The notes: generated by a model from the sequence alone, not told the origin. A stretch of DNA of 64,000 bases from an uncultured Eubacteriales bacterium (GCA_949283695.1 CASDTX010000025.1:310001-374000); one strand, 5' to 3'. Shown: positions 17,189 through 24,953, counted from the first letter of the stretch. Numbers and translations: made by a program.

Positions 17189-17974
17189 TCAGTTCGTAAA
17201 GAAACCGTCTTCCTTGAAACGGTGGTTCGATTCATATTGTACAGAGGTCAGCAGAAGCCCTTTCGGATCGCAGAGGGTTTCTGCTTTCTCTTTGCCCTGC
17301 AGAATCGCCTCCATGCTGGCGGGGGTACGGATCTGCTGTCCTGTTTCCAGGAGCGCTCCGATGATCCGGGAGGGCATCTGGTAGAGGAAATCGTCCGCAG
17401 TCAGTTTGATCACGAGCAGGCCGGGCTCCTGTTCCGGGGAGCAGAAACGGATGTCCAGAATTGTTTTCTGCGTGTGTTTCTTCTTACGTCCGCCGGAGAA
17501 TCCGCGGAAGTCATGGGTCCCGATCAGGAGGGAAGCCGCGGTCTCCATGGCGGCGATGTCCGGACCCGGATAGAGCTGGGCTGTGTATGCACGGGTAAAT
17601 ACATCGTAGACAGGGGCTGTACAGACCCGGTAAGTGTAAGTGCGGGATACTGCGTTTAAGTCCGCGCGGAACCGCTCTTTGACCGGCTCGCAGTTTAAAA
17701 CCGCGATATCAGAGGGAAGGTAGCGGTTCAGACCGGACTGGAACTCCTCCGGGGAAAGGTCGGAATCCGTCTGAAAGTTTACAGTCTGGGCCAGGGCGTG
17801 AACTCTGGCTTCTGTTTTCGCACCGGCGTGAAGCACGACAGATGCTCCGGTCATTCGGCTCAGAACCGAGGTGATCCGGTAAGAAACCGTCTTATGATCG
17901 CTGCCCTTATCTGGCTTCTGCCACCCGAGATAGCGGGAGCCGTTATATTGGATGGTGAGTTTGAGATTCTGCAT
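17189..17974 (-). CDS. TruA-family tRNA pseudouridine synthase paralogue with Glu at the catalytic position
   Basis: A 261-residue TruA-like protein. The family fold is clear: LTIQYNGSRYLGWQ at the N-terminus, GLNRYLPSDIAV, the SRTYTYRV strand, and LTADDFLYQMPSRIIGALLETG near the end. The catalytic loop, normally GRTDxGVHA, reads GAKTEARVHA, with Glu55 where TruA has its essential Asp. The protein is otherwise full length, so it may be an altered or inactive paralogue; a canonical truA would be expected elsewhere in the genome. The ribosome site GAAAGGACC lies before the ATG on the minus strand. Its RNA target is unknown. Confidence 0.8.
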   Translation of the reverse strand: MQNLKLTIQYNGSRYLGWQKPDKGSDHKTVSYRITSVLSRMTGASVVLHAGAKTEARVHALAQTVNFQTDSDLSPEEFQSGLNRYLPSDIAVLNCEPVKERFRADLNAVSRTYTYRVCTAPVYDVFTRAYTAQLYPGPDIAAMETAASLLIGTHDFRGFSGGRKKKHTQKTILDIRFCSPEQEPGLLVIKLTADDFLYQMPSRIIGALLETGQQIRTPASMEAILQGKEKAETLCDPKGLLLTSVQYESNHRFKEDGFFTN

Positions 17975-18081
17975 GAGAGGTCCTTTCTATCATTATCCAT
18001 ATCTGAATCCATATCTGAAGTTTTATTCTATTTTAATCGAAACCCCGGCCGGTGTACAGAGGCGGACAGATTTTTCAGCGC

Positions 18082-18110
18082 TTGTGTTTCCGACACAGGC
18101 ATGCTAAAAT
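18082..18110 (+). promoter_or_regulatory. Promoter of the thioesterase gene
   Basis: TTGTGT (18082-18087) and TAAAAT (18105-18110) have a 17-bp spacer. The start site would be near 18117, which argues against a coding start at 18118 and supports ATG 18187. Confidence 0.5.
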
Positions 18111-18186
18111 TTTCTAAATGAAAACCATGTGCGGAAGCTTTCAGGGGAATACTTTACAGGAATATCATGAAAGGAATAATGGACAA

Positions 18187-18663
18187 ATGACAGAAGAAAG
18201 ATACGTATCAGATTCACAGGTGGAAACCGTGCATATGATCCGGCCCAATCATATGAACGCAGCCGGCCGGCTGTTCGGTGGCATGCTCATGCAGTGGCTT
18301 GACGAGGTGGCAGGACTGGTGGCGAAGCGTCATACGAGATCGAATGTAATCACGGCGTCCGTAGACAACCTGCGGTTTATCCACGGAGCATACCAGGGTG
18401 AGATGGTGGTCATCATCGGTAAAGTAACCTATGTAGGAAATACCTCTCTTGAAGTTCGTGTGGATACGTATACAGAGAACCTGGACGACGGAATGCGCCA
18501 TCCCATCAACCGGGCGTATTTCACAATGGTGGCACTGGATGAGAATGGGAAACCGAAGCGGGTGCCCAGGCTGGCTCTGACGACAGAGAGCGAGAGAGCG
18601 GAGTGGCAGGCAGCTGAGAAGCGCAGAGAGATGCGGATGAAACGAAAGGCAGAAGGGTTCTGA
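18187..18663 (+). CDS. Acyl-CoA thioesterase, hotdog fold
   Basis: A 158-residue hotdog-fold thioesterase of the YciA/BFIT group. Typical features are HMIRPNHMNAAGRLFGGMLMQWLD, with the conserved N and GG of the substrate pocket, the catalytic Asp in the following helix, and VTASVDNLRFI-like strands with FxxP replaced by FIHG. Its role is hydrolysis of acyl-CoA; chain length is unknown. An in-frame start at 18118 exists but lies at the transcription start, so ATG 18187 is preferred. The C-terminus is basic (EKRREMRMKRKAEGF). A terminator follows at once. Confidence 0.85.
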   Translation: MTEERYVSDSQVETVHMIRPNHMNAAGRLFGGMLMQWLDEVAGLVAKRHTRSNVITASVDNLRFIHGAYQGEMVVIIGKVTYVGNTSLEVRVDTYTENLDDGMRHPINRAYFTMVALDENGKPKRVPRLALTTESERAEWQAAEKRREMRMKRKAEGF

Positions 18664-18678
18664 TCCCTCTGCCTTTTT
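18645..18678 (+). terminator. Terminator after the thioesterase gene
   Basis: AAAGGCAGAAGGG (18645-18657) pairs with CCCTCTGCCTTT (18665-18676) across TTCTGAT, with a T-run to 18678. It overlaps the last codons of the gene. Confidence 0.8.
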
Positions 18679-18699
18679 CTAATGGAATTTAAGAATTGA

Positions 18700-18981
18700 T
18701 CAACTGCGTTTGTGGAGCATGGAACTGGCCATCCGCATCGTGCGGTCAATCTGTTCCTGCTCTTCTTTGCTCTTCCCGTCTTTCAGAATCTCAAGGATCA
18801 GCGAAACTTCATCGGGCGAGAAGTGAAGTCCCTGTTTATTGGCGCCAGATATCAGCGCAAGCATGATGGGAGCCAGATCCCGGCCGGACTTACCTGACGT
18901 GCGCTCCGCTGCCATCCGGATCAGTTCCCGTTTCGCCGGATCGATATTCTTCATCGCAGGATTGTTCATCCATTCGTTCAT
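18700..18981 (-). CDS. Small helical protein of unknown function
   Basis: A 93-residue, charged, all-helical protein (MNEWMNNPAMKNIDPAKREL...). The ATG at 18981 sits 9 bp after AAGGAG; a longer frame upstream runs antisense to that site and looks non-coding. It overlaps the end of the upstream gene by 92 bp in another frame. Regular leucine and methionine spacing (LAPIMLALISG, VSLILEILKDG) suggests a helical hairpin. I do not recognise a family. Confidence 0.65.
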   Translation of the reverse strand: MNEWMNNPAMKNIDPAKRELIRMAAERTSGKSGRDLAPIMLALISGANKQGLHFSPDEVSLILEILKDGKSKEEQEQIDRTMRMASSMLHKRS

Positions 18982-19501
18982 CCGTATCATCTCCTTTCGG
19001 CATAGTTCCCGGAGGGATGTTCTCTCCAGACTGCGAGAACATATCGCTGTACATACGGAACATTTCCTGCTGCTGGGGCGGGAGCATATTGATGAGAAGT
19101 TCCTGCAGGTCCGGGGATGAGCCGTCGCTGCCGTCCGCGCTGCTGTCGGATGCACTGTCTGCCATCTGCCGGAACATCTCGATAAGCGGCATCATTTCCC
19201 GCAGATTCAGTATCATATCCAGCATAGCAGTCTGCTGCGGCTTCAGATAAGGACGGAAACTGTTCAGCATATCGAGCGGAGAGGCAGGAGGGTCATCTTC
19301 CAGAAAAGCCTGCGCCTGCAGACCGCCGGGACTTCGAAACAGACGCAGAGTTTCCTTAAGCTCAGAAAACTTAATAAACGCTGCCAGCATCTGCCGCCCG
19401 GATGAAGGGGCATAAGGGATGAGCAGCTTGATCATCTGAAGCTCCGGCGTAGTCACAAGCTCATCAAAGGGCGTCATCGGCCCCGGCAGATCTTTCTCCA
19501 T
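18890..19501 (-). CDS. Met- and Gln-rich helical protein of unknown function
   Basis: A 203-residue soluble protein starting MEKDLPGPMTPFDEL, chosen because GAGGGAG lies 10 bp upstream. It is rich in Met, Leu and Gln (YLKPQQTAMLDMILNLREMMPLIEMF, cited in part). It has a Ser/Asp-rich low-complexity stretch near 138-150 and a hydrophilic acidic tail. Its last 30 codons overlap the next gene out of frame, so either the pair is translationally coupled or the tail reflects a frameshift. Similarity in style between the two products (helical, Met-rich) suggests a functional pair. No known domain was recognised. Confidence 0.65.
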   Translation of the reverse strand: MEKDLPGPMTPFDELVTTPELQMIKLLIPYAPSSGRQMLAAFIKFSELKETLRLFRSPGGLQAQAFLEDDPPASPLDMLNSFRPYLKPQQTAMLDMILNLREMMPLIEMFRQMADSASDSSADGSDGSSPDLQELLINMLPPQQQEMFRMYSDMFSQSGENIPPGTMPKGDDTDERMDEQSCDEEYRSGETGTDPDGSGAHVR

Positions 19502-19648
19502 TCCACAGCAACTCCCTCGTACAGCGTTGTAAATATATATGATAATCCGGATGAATTTATGAATCATGGAAAAGATAATTCTGTAGCCATTTAAAAAGGG
19601 AGTCATAAAATAAATATATGGAAGAACAAAGGAAAGGAAGAAAGAAAC

Positions 19649-19816
19649 ATGTCAAGGAAACTGATTATCGACGGAAACGCCGTGTATGAGATTGACGAAG
19701 AATGTATGCTCAAAAAGCGTATTGGCAGAGAAAAAGAGACAAAAAAAGACCAGGAAGGGCATAAAGAAAAAAACAGCGTCAGAGAAGAATGGCACGGGGG
19801 TCAGGGACGTTACTGA
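19649..19816 (+). CDS. 55-residue basic small protein
   Basis: A short frame, MSRKLIIDGNAVYEIDEECM..., with GGAAAGGAAG upstream of its ATG. The N-terminal half reads like a compact strand-turn-helix; the second half is highly charged (KKRIGREKETKKDQEGHKEK). Its codon pattern and ribosome site look genuine, and similar KLIIDGNAVYEIDEEC-type peptides are, as far as I recall, common in Lachnospiraceae. It is divergent from the Met-rich protein gene and is followed by a dispersed palindrome. Function unknown. Confidence 0.65.
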   Translation: MSRKLIIDGNAVYEIDEECMLKKRIGREKETKKDQEGHKEKNSVREEWHGGQGRY

Positions 19817-19837
19817 CGGATGTGTGAACAAACTGTG

Positions 19838-19877
19838 AATGGTGACAGGCACTTTTGCAAAAGTGCCTGTCACCATT
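19838..19877 (+). repeat. REP-like palindrome, copy 1
   Basis: A perfect 40-bp palindrome; left arm AATGGTGACAGGCACTTTTG, centred on GC. It is preceded by TGTGAACAAACTGTGAAT, which also precedes the other three copies (37714, 41214, and inverted at 42687), giving the element a direction. Intergenic, 21 bp after the small protein gene. Confidence 0.9.
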
Positions 19878-19893
19878 GAATGTCACCAATGAA

Positions 19894-19922
19894 TTGCAAG
19901 TAATAATGAAATATGATAAAAT
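19894..19922 (+). promoter_or_regulatory. Promoter of the NfeD-SPFH operon
   Basis: TTGCAA (19894-19899) and TAAAAT (19917-19922) have a 17-bp spacer. They lie just downstream of the palindrome. Confidence 0.6.
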
Positions 19923-19966
19923 ACAGGTGTTTCAGAATGACAAAAGATGAAGAAAGGAGAAACACA

Positions 19967-20443
19967 ATGGGTTCGGATATCGTAGAGCTGTCTGTGTCGG
20001 AATTGAATCTGATCTGGCTCATACTGTTCATCGTACTGCTCCTGATCGAAATCTTTACAGTAGGTCTGACAACGATCTGGTTTGCCGGCGGATGCCTGGC
20101 GGCTGTGCTGGCAAATGTATTGGGAGCTGGGATGGTGCTGCAGATTCTGATTTTTCTTGCAGTGTCCTGTGTCCTTTTGATTTGTACCAGACCCTGGGCT
20201 ATGAAGCACCTGAATGGGAAGCGGATCAAAACAAATTATGAGAGTGAAATAGGGAAGATCATAACGATTACCGAGAAGGTGGACAACCGGGCACAGACTG
20301 GGAAGAGTGTAGTAGACGGGAAGGAATGGACAGTGCGTGCCGCAGATGACAAAGTGGTTCTGGAGGCAGGCAGTCTGGCAAGAGTCAAGAATGTGTCTGG
20401 CGTAAAACTAATGGTAGAGAAATACGAGGAGGAGACGAAATGA
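19967..20443 (+). CDS. NfeD-like membrane protein
   Basis: A 158-residue protein with two to three N-terminal transmembrane helices (about 13-33, 38-58 and 62-82) and a C-terminal OB-fold domain (about 100-155), including GKIITITEKVDN and GKEWTVRA. This is the short NfeD type. NfeD proteins partner with SPFH/stomatin proteins in membrane microdomains, and the next gene, overlapping by 4 bp, encodes one. The ATG at 19967 follows AAAGGAG and replaces an upstream in-frame start without a site. Confidence 0.85.
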   Translation: MGSDIVELSVSELNLIWLILFIVLLLIEIFTVGLTTIWFAGGCLAAVLANVLGAGMVLQILIFLAVSCVLLICTRPWAMKHLNGKRIKTNYESEIGKIITITEKVDNRAQTGKSVVDGKEWTVRAADDKVVLEAGSLARVKNVSGVKLMVEKYEEETK

Positions 20444-21378
20444 TAGGGTTTATTTTATTTCTTATTTTTGTAATTATCATTGTGCTGGTGCTGATCTCCT
20501 GTGTGAAAATTGTACATCAGGCACAGGCGATTGTATTGGAGCGTCTGGGTGCTTATCAGGCGACCTGGGGCACAGGCCTTCATTTTAAGCTGCCGATTGT
20601 TGACCGGGTGGCGAGACGGATTGATCTGAAGGAGCAGGTGGTTGATTTTGAACCGCAGCCTGTGATTACAAAGGATAATGTTACCATGCAGATTGACACG
20701 GTGGTGTTTTTCCAGATTACGGATCCGAAGCTGTTCTGTTATGGAGTTGCCAATCCGATTATTGCGATTGAGAATCTGACAGCAACAACGCTGCGTAATA
20801 TTATCGGAGATCTGGAATTGGATCAGACGCTGACTTCGCGTGAAACGATCAATACAAAGATGCGGGCCGAGCTGGATCTTGCCACAGATCCCTGGGGAAT
20901 CAAGGTGAACAGGGTCGAGCTTAAGAATATCATCCCGCCGGCAGCGATCAGGGATGCGATGGAGAAGCAGATGAAGGCAGAGCGTGAGAGACGTGAAGCG
21001 ATTCTGCGGGCAGAGGGCGAGAAGAAATCTACCGTTCTTGTGGCAGAAGGACAGAAGCAGTCTGTGATCCTGGAAGCTGAGGCGGCGAAACAGGCGGCGA
21101 TCCTGAAGGCAGAAGCAGAGAAGGAGAAGATGATCAAAGAGGCCGAAGGTGAGGCACAGGCGATTCTGAAAGTGCAGCAGGCAACTGCGGACGGTCTCAG
21201 ATTCCTGAAGGAAGCGGGAGCGGATCAGGCAGTGCTGACGCTGAAGAGTCTGGAAGCTTTCGAGAAAGCAGCAGATGGAAGAGCAACAAAGATTATTGTG
21301 CCTTCCAAGATTCAGGAAATTGCCGGGCTTGTGAAATCTATTACGGAAGTAGCTGCAGATGACACGGACGTGAAATAG
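20440..21378 (+). CDS. SPFH/stomatin-prohibitin family protein (QmcA-like)
   Basis: A 312-residue protein. One N-terminal membrane anchor (about 2-23) is followed by the SPFH domain (about 25-190; QAIVLERLGAYQATWGTGLHF, and NIIGDLELDQTLTSRE). A long coiled coil (about 178-250) is rich in EAE/KAE repeats, and a C-terminal oligomerisation segment contains FLKEAGADQAVLTLKSLEAF. It is coupled to the NfeD gene. Such pairs organise functional membrane microdomains and assist quality control; the specific client here is unknown. Confidence 0.9.
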   Translation: MIGFILFLIFVIIIVLVLISCVKIVHQAQAIVLERLGAYQATWGTGLHFKLPIVDRVARRIDLKEQVVDFEPQPVITKDNVTMQIDTVVFFQITDPKLFCYGVANPIIAIENLTATTLRNIIGDLELDQTLTSRETINTKMRAELDLATDPWGIKVNRVELKNIIPPAAIRDAMEKQMKAERERREAILRAEGEKKSTVLVAEGQKQSVILEAEAAKQAAILKAEAEKEKMIKEAEGEAQAILKVQQATADGLRFLKEAGADQAVLTLKSLEAFEKAADGRATKIIVPSKIQEIAGLVKSITEVAADDTDVK

Positions 21379-21440
21379 AGAACAGAATAGGGAAAAGCCA
21401 GAGGAATAGAAAAGATCTGGATGACAGAACATAAAAATCG

Positions 21441-21477
21441 GCGGTGTGCGGCCTCTTAGAGACCACACACCGCTTTT
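21441..21477 (+). terminator. Terminator after the NfeD-SPFH operon
   Basis: GCGGTGTG (21441-21448) pairs with CACACCGC (21466-21473), followed by TTTT. It also lies downstream of the minus-strand Cys-rich gene and may serve both directions. Confidence 0.75.
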
Positions 21478-21525
21478 GTGCATTCAGCATTCAGCAGGCC
21501 ATCTGACCCGCGTTGGAAGAGAAGA

Positions 21526-21738
21526 TCAGCATCCGCATCCGTTTCCGCCGAAGCCGCCGCAGCAGCAAAGGAGAAGGATGATCCACAGACAGCTGTCGTT
21601 GCCGCATCCGTTTCCGCTAAAGGTGTTGCCGCCGCATCCGCCGCAGCAGCAGAGGAGAAGGATGATCCACAGGCAGGAAGACATTCCGTTTCCGTTTTCG
21701 CATCCGCATCCGCAGTTTGTAGCTGTTAAATCACTCAT
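21526..21738 (-). CDS. Cys/Gly-rich tandem-repeat micropeptide
   Basis: A 70-residue peptide starting MSDLTATNCGCGCENGNG. The body is a tandem duplication of SCLWIILLLCCCGG followed by a Gly/Asn/Cys linker; the coding DNA shows this as two 35-bp direct repeats (21554-21588 and 21638-21672) with one mismatch. It has 16 cysteines and two short hydrophobic cores too brief for normal membrane spans. GGAGG lies 8 bp before the ATG on the minus strand. Comparable Cys-rich Clostridia proteins are, from memory, sometimes auto-named chorion-class high-cysteine protein, which carries no functional evidence. It is divergent from the subtilase gene across a 152-bp shared upstream region. Function unknown. 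Confidence 0.75.
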   Translation of the reverse strand: MSDLTATNCGCGCENGNGMSSCLWIILLLCCCGGCGGNTFSGNGCGNDSCLWIILLLCCCGGFGGNGCGC

Positions 21739-21890
21739 GTTAAATCCTCCAGTTGAATTATTATTTACAGTTTTATATTATGCAGGGAAGAGAAAGTGGT
21801 TACAGCTCACCCGCAGTGTAATGAAAAACAAGAAGCTTATGGACGAAAACCCAAAACAGAGAATATTCTGATTAAAAAAGGAATCTAATT

Positions 21891-22793
21891 ATGAGATGGG
21901 TCAAACAAACGGTTCAATACTGGTGTGAGGATACAGAAAAGGAAAGATACCTTGGAGACGGGGTCTGTGCTGCCGTTCTGGATACGGGCGCTGGCAGACA
22001 TCCCGACTTGACGCGGAGTATCCTGGAATTCAAAGATTTCGTTGGCAAGGCATCCACAGCTTATGATGACAGCGGGCACGGCACGCATGTGGCAGGAATC
22101 ATAGCAGGAAGCGGAAAAGCCTCATCCGGCCTCTATGCAGGAATGGCGCCCCGTGCGAAGCTTCTGATCGGCAAAGTCCTGGACCGAAATGGAAACGGAA
22201 ATGTAGAAAATGTTTTAAAAGGGATTGAATGGATACAAAGAGAGAAAGAAAAATATAATATTAGAATTGTAAATATTTCTGTTGGTACGCAACCAGATCT
22301 GTGCGAATATCAAAAAGAGGTGTTCTTGAACGCCGTGGAAACGCTCTGGGACAGTGGATTGGTCGTTGTTGTTTCTGCAGGTAATTATGGACCGGGAGAG
22401 GGCACGGTGGCGGTGCCGGGAAACAGCTGCAAAGTGATCACTGTGGGGGTTCCGGATACGGAACTTCCGGCAGTATCCAGGAAGAAACGTGTGAATTATT
22501 CCGGCAGAGGTCCCACAGGATCCTGCGTGGTGAAGCCGGATGTGTTTGCGCCGGGAACCGGGATCATAAGCTGCAATGCACGGTATGGCAGGCCGGGAGA
22601 ACATCCTTATATAATGAAGACGGGAACATCGATGGCCACACCGGTCGTCTCCGGTGCAGTTGCCTGTCTGTTGTCCAAATATCCGGATATGAATAATGTA
22701 GAGGTAAAGCTGCGCTTAAGAGAATCCTGCGAGAAACGGCCCGGAACGGAGTCTGGCTGGGGAATGCTGAATGTAAAGAATCTAATGGTATAG
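21891..22793 (+). CDS. S8 (subtilisin-like) serine protease without signal peptide
   Basis: A 300-residue subtilase. The catalytic triad is Asp31 in AVLDTGAG, His63 in DSGHGTHVAG and Ser247 in TGTSMATP, with the oxyanion Asn in SAGNYGPG. There is no signal peptide and essentially no propeptide, because the catalytic domain begins within 20 residues. That is the layout of intracellular subtilisins, and a cytoplasmic location is inferred. The start follows AAAGGAATC. It diverges from the Cys-rich micropeptide gene. The upstream region contains GGTTACAGCTCAC (21798-21810), also found in the left end of the repeat at 53256. Substrate unknown. Confidence 0.9.
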   Translation: MRWVKQTVQYWCEDTEKERYLGDGVCAAVLDTGAGRHPDLTRSILEFKDFVGKASTAYDDSGHGTHVAGIIAGSGKASSGLYAGMAPRAKLLIGKVLDRNGNGNVENVLKGIEWIQREKEKYNIRIVNISVGTQPDLCEYQKEVFLNAVETLWDSGLVVVVSAGNYGPGEGTVAVPGNSCKVITVGVPDTELPAVSRKKRVNYSGRGPTGSCVVKPDVFAPGTGIISCNARYGRPGEHPYIMKTGTSMATPVVSGAVACLLSKYPDMNNVEVKLRLRESCEKRPGTESGWGMLNVKNLMV

Positions 22794-22824
22794 AAATAAA
22801 AACAGAAGTGTAAAGAAAAAATAC

Positions 22825-22853
22825 TTGACACCTTCGGACGCTTCATGTATGAT
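22825..22853 (+). promoter_or_regulatory. Promoter of the ylxM-ffh operon
   Basis: TTGACA (22825-22830) and TATGAT (22848-22853) have a 17-bp spacer. The -35 includes the TTG of a longer open frame, which rules that TTG out as the ylxM start. Confidence 0.8.
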
Positions 22854-22869
22854 AGCAAAGGTGACGAGA

Positions 22870-23220
22870 ATGAATGAGATTTTAGAACAGGCACTGTTAT
22901 ATGATTTTTATGGAGAACTTCTTACCTCTCATCAGAAAGAGATCTATGAGCAGTTTCTGCTGGATGACCTGTCGCTGGGAGAGATCGCCCAGGATGCGGG
23001 GATCAGCCGTCAGGGAGTTCATGATCTTGTGAAGCGCTGCCAGAAAACGCTGGAAGGCTACGAGGCAAAGCTTCATCTGGTAGAGAGATTCCTTTCTGTG
23101 AAGGAAAAGGTCAGTGAGATTGACCGGATGCTTGGAGAATGGGAGCAGAAGAAGCAGGATCCGGAGGAGATTGCAGGGAAGATACGGAAGTTATCCTCTG
23201 CGATCATAGAGGAGTTATAG
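22870..23220 (+). CDS. ylxM: SRP-associated HTH protein YlxM
   Basis: A 116-residue helix-turn-helix protein. MNEILEQALLYDFYGELL and LTSHQKEIYEQFLLDDLSLGEIA, followed by GISRQGVHDLVKRCQK, is the sigma-70 region-4-like HTH of YlxM/p13. In streptococci YlxM associates with the signal recognition particle. ffh begins one base after the stop. AAAGGTGAC precedes the ATG. Confidence 0.9.
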   Translation: MNEILEQALLYDFYGELLTSHQKEIYEQFLLDDLSLGEIAQDAGISRQGVHDLVKRCQKTLEGYEAKLHLVERFLSVKEKVSEIDRMLGEWEQKKQDPEEIAGKIRKLSSAIIEEL

Positions 23221-23221
23221 T

Positions 23222-24583
23222 ATGGCATTTGACAGCTTAACAGAGAAACTTCAGAATGTATTTCGAAATCTGCGCAGCAAGGGAAGGCTGACAGAGGATG
23301 ATGTAAAAGCCGCGCTCAGGGAAGTGAAAATGGCACTTCTTGAGGCGGATGTAAACTTTAAAGTAGTCAAAGGATTCGTCAAAGATGTTCAGGAACGGGC
23401 TGTAGGGCAGGATGTGATGAACGGACTGAATCCGGGGCAGATGGTCATTAAGATCGTAAATGAGGAATTGATCAAGCTCATGGGATCTGAGACCACGGAG
23501 ATCAAGCTTCAGCCCGGAAGCGCCATGACTGTCATTATGATGGCCGGACTTCAGGGAGCTGGTAAGACGACAACGACGGCGAAGCTGGCGGGGAAATATA
23601 AGTTAAAAGGAAAGAAGCCGCTGCTTGTGGCGTGTGACGTATATCGTCCGGCAGCAATCAAGCAGCTGCAGATCAATGGCGAGAAGCAGGGCGTAGAAGT
23701 CTTCTCTATGGGAGACAAAATGAAGCCGGCAGACATTGCCAAAGCTGCTGTGCAGCATGCGGCAAAGAACGGGAATAACATCGTGATCCTCGATACGGCA
23801 GGACGGCTTCACATTGATGAAGATATGATGGCGGAACTGCAGGAGATCAAACAGGCAGTAGAAGTTCATCAGACGATCCTGGTGGTAGATGCGATGACAG
23901 GTCAGGATGCAGTAAATGTGGCCGGGACCTTTAACGATAAGATCGGAATCGACGGAGTAATCGTCACGAAATTGGACGGTGATACAAGAGGCGGTGCGGC
24001 ACTGTCCATCAAAGCAGTGACCGGCAGGCCGATCCTCTACGTCGGTATGGGAGAGAAGCTCTCAGATCTGGAACAGTTCTATCCGGATCGGATGGCATCC
24101 AGAATCCTTGGGATGGGTGATGTCTTAAGCCTGATTGAGAAGGCGGGGGCCGAACTGGATCAGGAGCAGGCGATCCAGATGGCTGATAAGATGAAGAAAG
24201 CCCAGTTTGATTTCGACGATTATCTGATGAGTATGGAACAGATGCGCAAGATGGGCGGTTTGTCGAGCATCATGAGTATGATGCCGGGGATGGGCGGCAT
24301 GAGCGCGAAAGGGAAAATGCCGGATCTTGACTCAGAAGAGAACGAGAAACGGATGGCGCGGATGGAAGCTATGATTCATTCCATGACGCCGGAAGAAAGA
24401 CGCAATCCCGATATCCTGAATCCATCCAGGAAACACCGGATCGCCAAAGGCGCCGGGGTTGATATTGCGGAAGTAAACCGCATGGTGAAACAGTTTAATG
24501 AGTCCAGGAAGATGATGAAGAAACTCCCCGGACTGATGGGCGGCAAAGGTGGCAGAAAGGGCAGATTCAAACTTCCCTTTTGA
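23222..24583 (+). CDS. ffh: Signal recognition particle GTPase Ffh
   Basis: A 453-residue SRP54. The N domain spans 1-90. The G domain has GLQGAGKTTTTAKLA (about 107-121), DTAGR, and TKLDGDTRGGAAL. The Met-rich M domain (about 300-445) has MSSIMSMMPGMGGM-like runs and SRKHRIAKGAGVDIAEVN, which binds SRP RNA and signal sequences. It directs nascent membrane proteins to FtsY and Sec. The operon partner is ylxM. The tail is basic (GGKGGRKGRFKLPF). Length and motifs are all normal. Confidence 0.97.
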   Translation: MAFDSLTEKLQNVFRNLRSKGRLTEDDVKAALREVKMALLEADVNFKVVKGFVKDVQERAVGQDVMNGLNPGQMVIKIVNEELIKLMGSETTEIKLQPGSAMTVIMMAGLQGAGKTTTTAKLAGKYKLKGKKPLLVACDVYRPAAIKQLQINGEKQGVEVFSMGDKMKPADIAKAAVQHAAKNGNNIVILDTAGRLHIDEDMMAELQEIKQAVEVHQTILVVDAMTGQDAVNVAGTFNDKIGIDGVIVTKLDGDTRGGAALSIKAVTGRPILYVGMGEKLSDLEQFYPDRMASRILGMGDVLSLIEKAGAELDQEQAIQMADKMKKAQFDFDDYLMSMEQMRKMGGLSSIMSMMPGMGGMSAKGKMPDLDSEENEKRMARMEAMIHSMTPEERRNPDILNPSRKHRIAKGAGVDIAEVNRMVKQFNESRKMMKKLPGLMGGKGGRKGRFKLPF

Positions 24584-24682
24584 CACATAGATCCTGCCGA
24601 AGGCGGCCGGCTGCATATGCGGCGGGGACGACGGCAGAAAACAATTACAAAAATAAGAAAGTAAAAAACAGAGGTGACAAAA

Positions 24683-24928
24683 ATGGCAGTAAAAATCAGA
24701 TTAAGAAGAATGGGACAGAAGAAAGCTCCTTTTTATAGAATCGTGGTAGCTGATTCAAGATCCCCGAGAGACGGAAGATTTATCGAAGAGATCGGAACTT
24801 ATGATCCGAACTGTGATCCGAGCGCAATCAAGGTTGACGAAGAAGCAGCTAAAAAATGGCTCAACAACGGTGCACAGCCGACAGAGGTTGTAGGAAAAAT
24901 CTTTAAGGCAGCAGGCATCGAGAAATAA
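24683..24928 (+). CDS. rpsP: 30S ribosomal protein S16
   Basis: An 81-residue S16: [20 protein letters not shown], then [22 protein letters not shown]. The ATG at 24683 after GAGGTGAC gives the normal N-terminus; an upstream in-frame start would add three residues. It stands between ffh and khpA, the standard Firmicutes order. I found no clear ribosomal-protein leader fold in the 99-bp gap after ffh. Confidence 0.97.
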   Translation: MAVKIRLRRMGQKKAPFYRIVVADSRSPRDGRFIEEIGTYDPNCDPSAIKVDEEAAKKWLNNGAQPTEVVGKIFKAAGIEK

Positions 24929-24953
24929 GAAGTTTTCGCGGAGGTGCGCGTAA

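Noticed and set aside
18118..18186. Extended thioesterase start at 18118
   Set aside because: It coincides with the expected transcription start and lacks a ribosome site; the hotdog domain fits ATG 18187.
20455..21483. Minus-strand open frame of 342 codons opposite the SPFH gene
   Set aside because: It is a mirror of the coiled-coil-encoding repeats; its composition is Leu/Cys/His-rich and no domain is visible.
22825..22869. Longer N-terminus for YlxM from a TTG
   Set aside because: The TTG is part of the -35 box TTGACA, so it would not be in the transcript.
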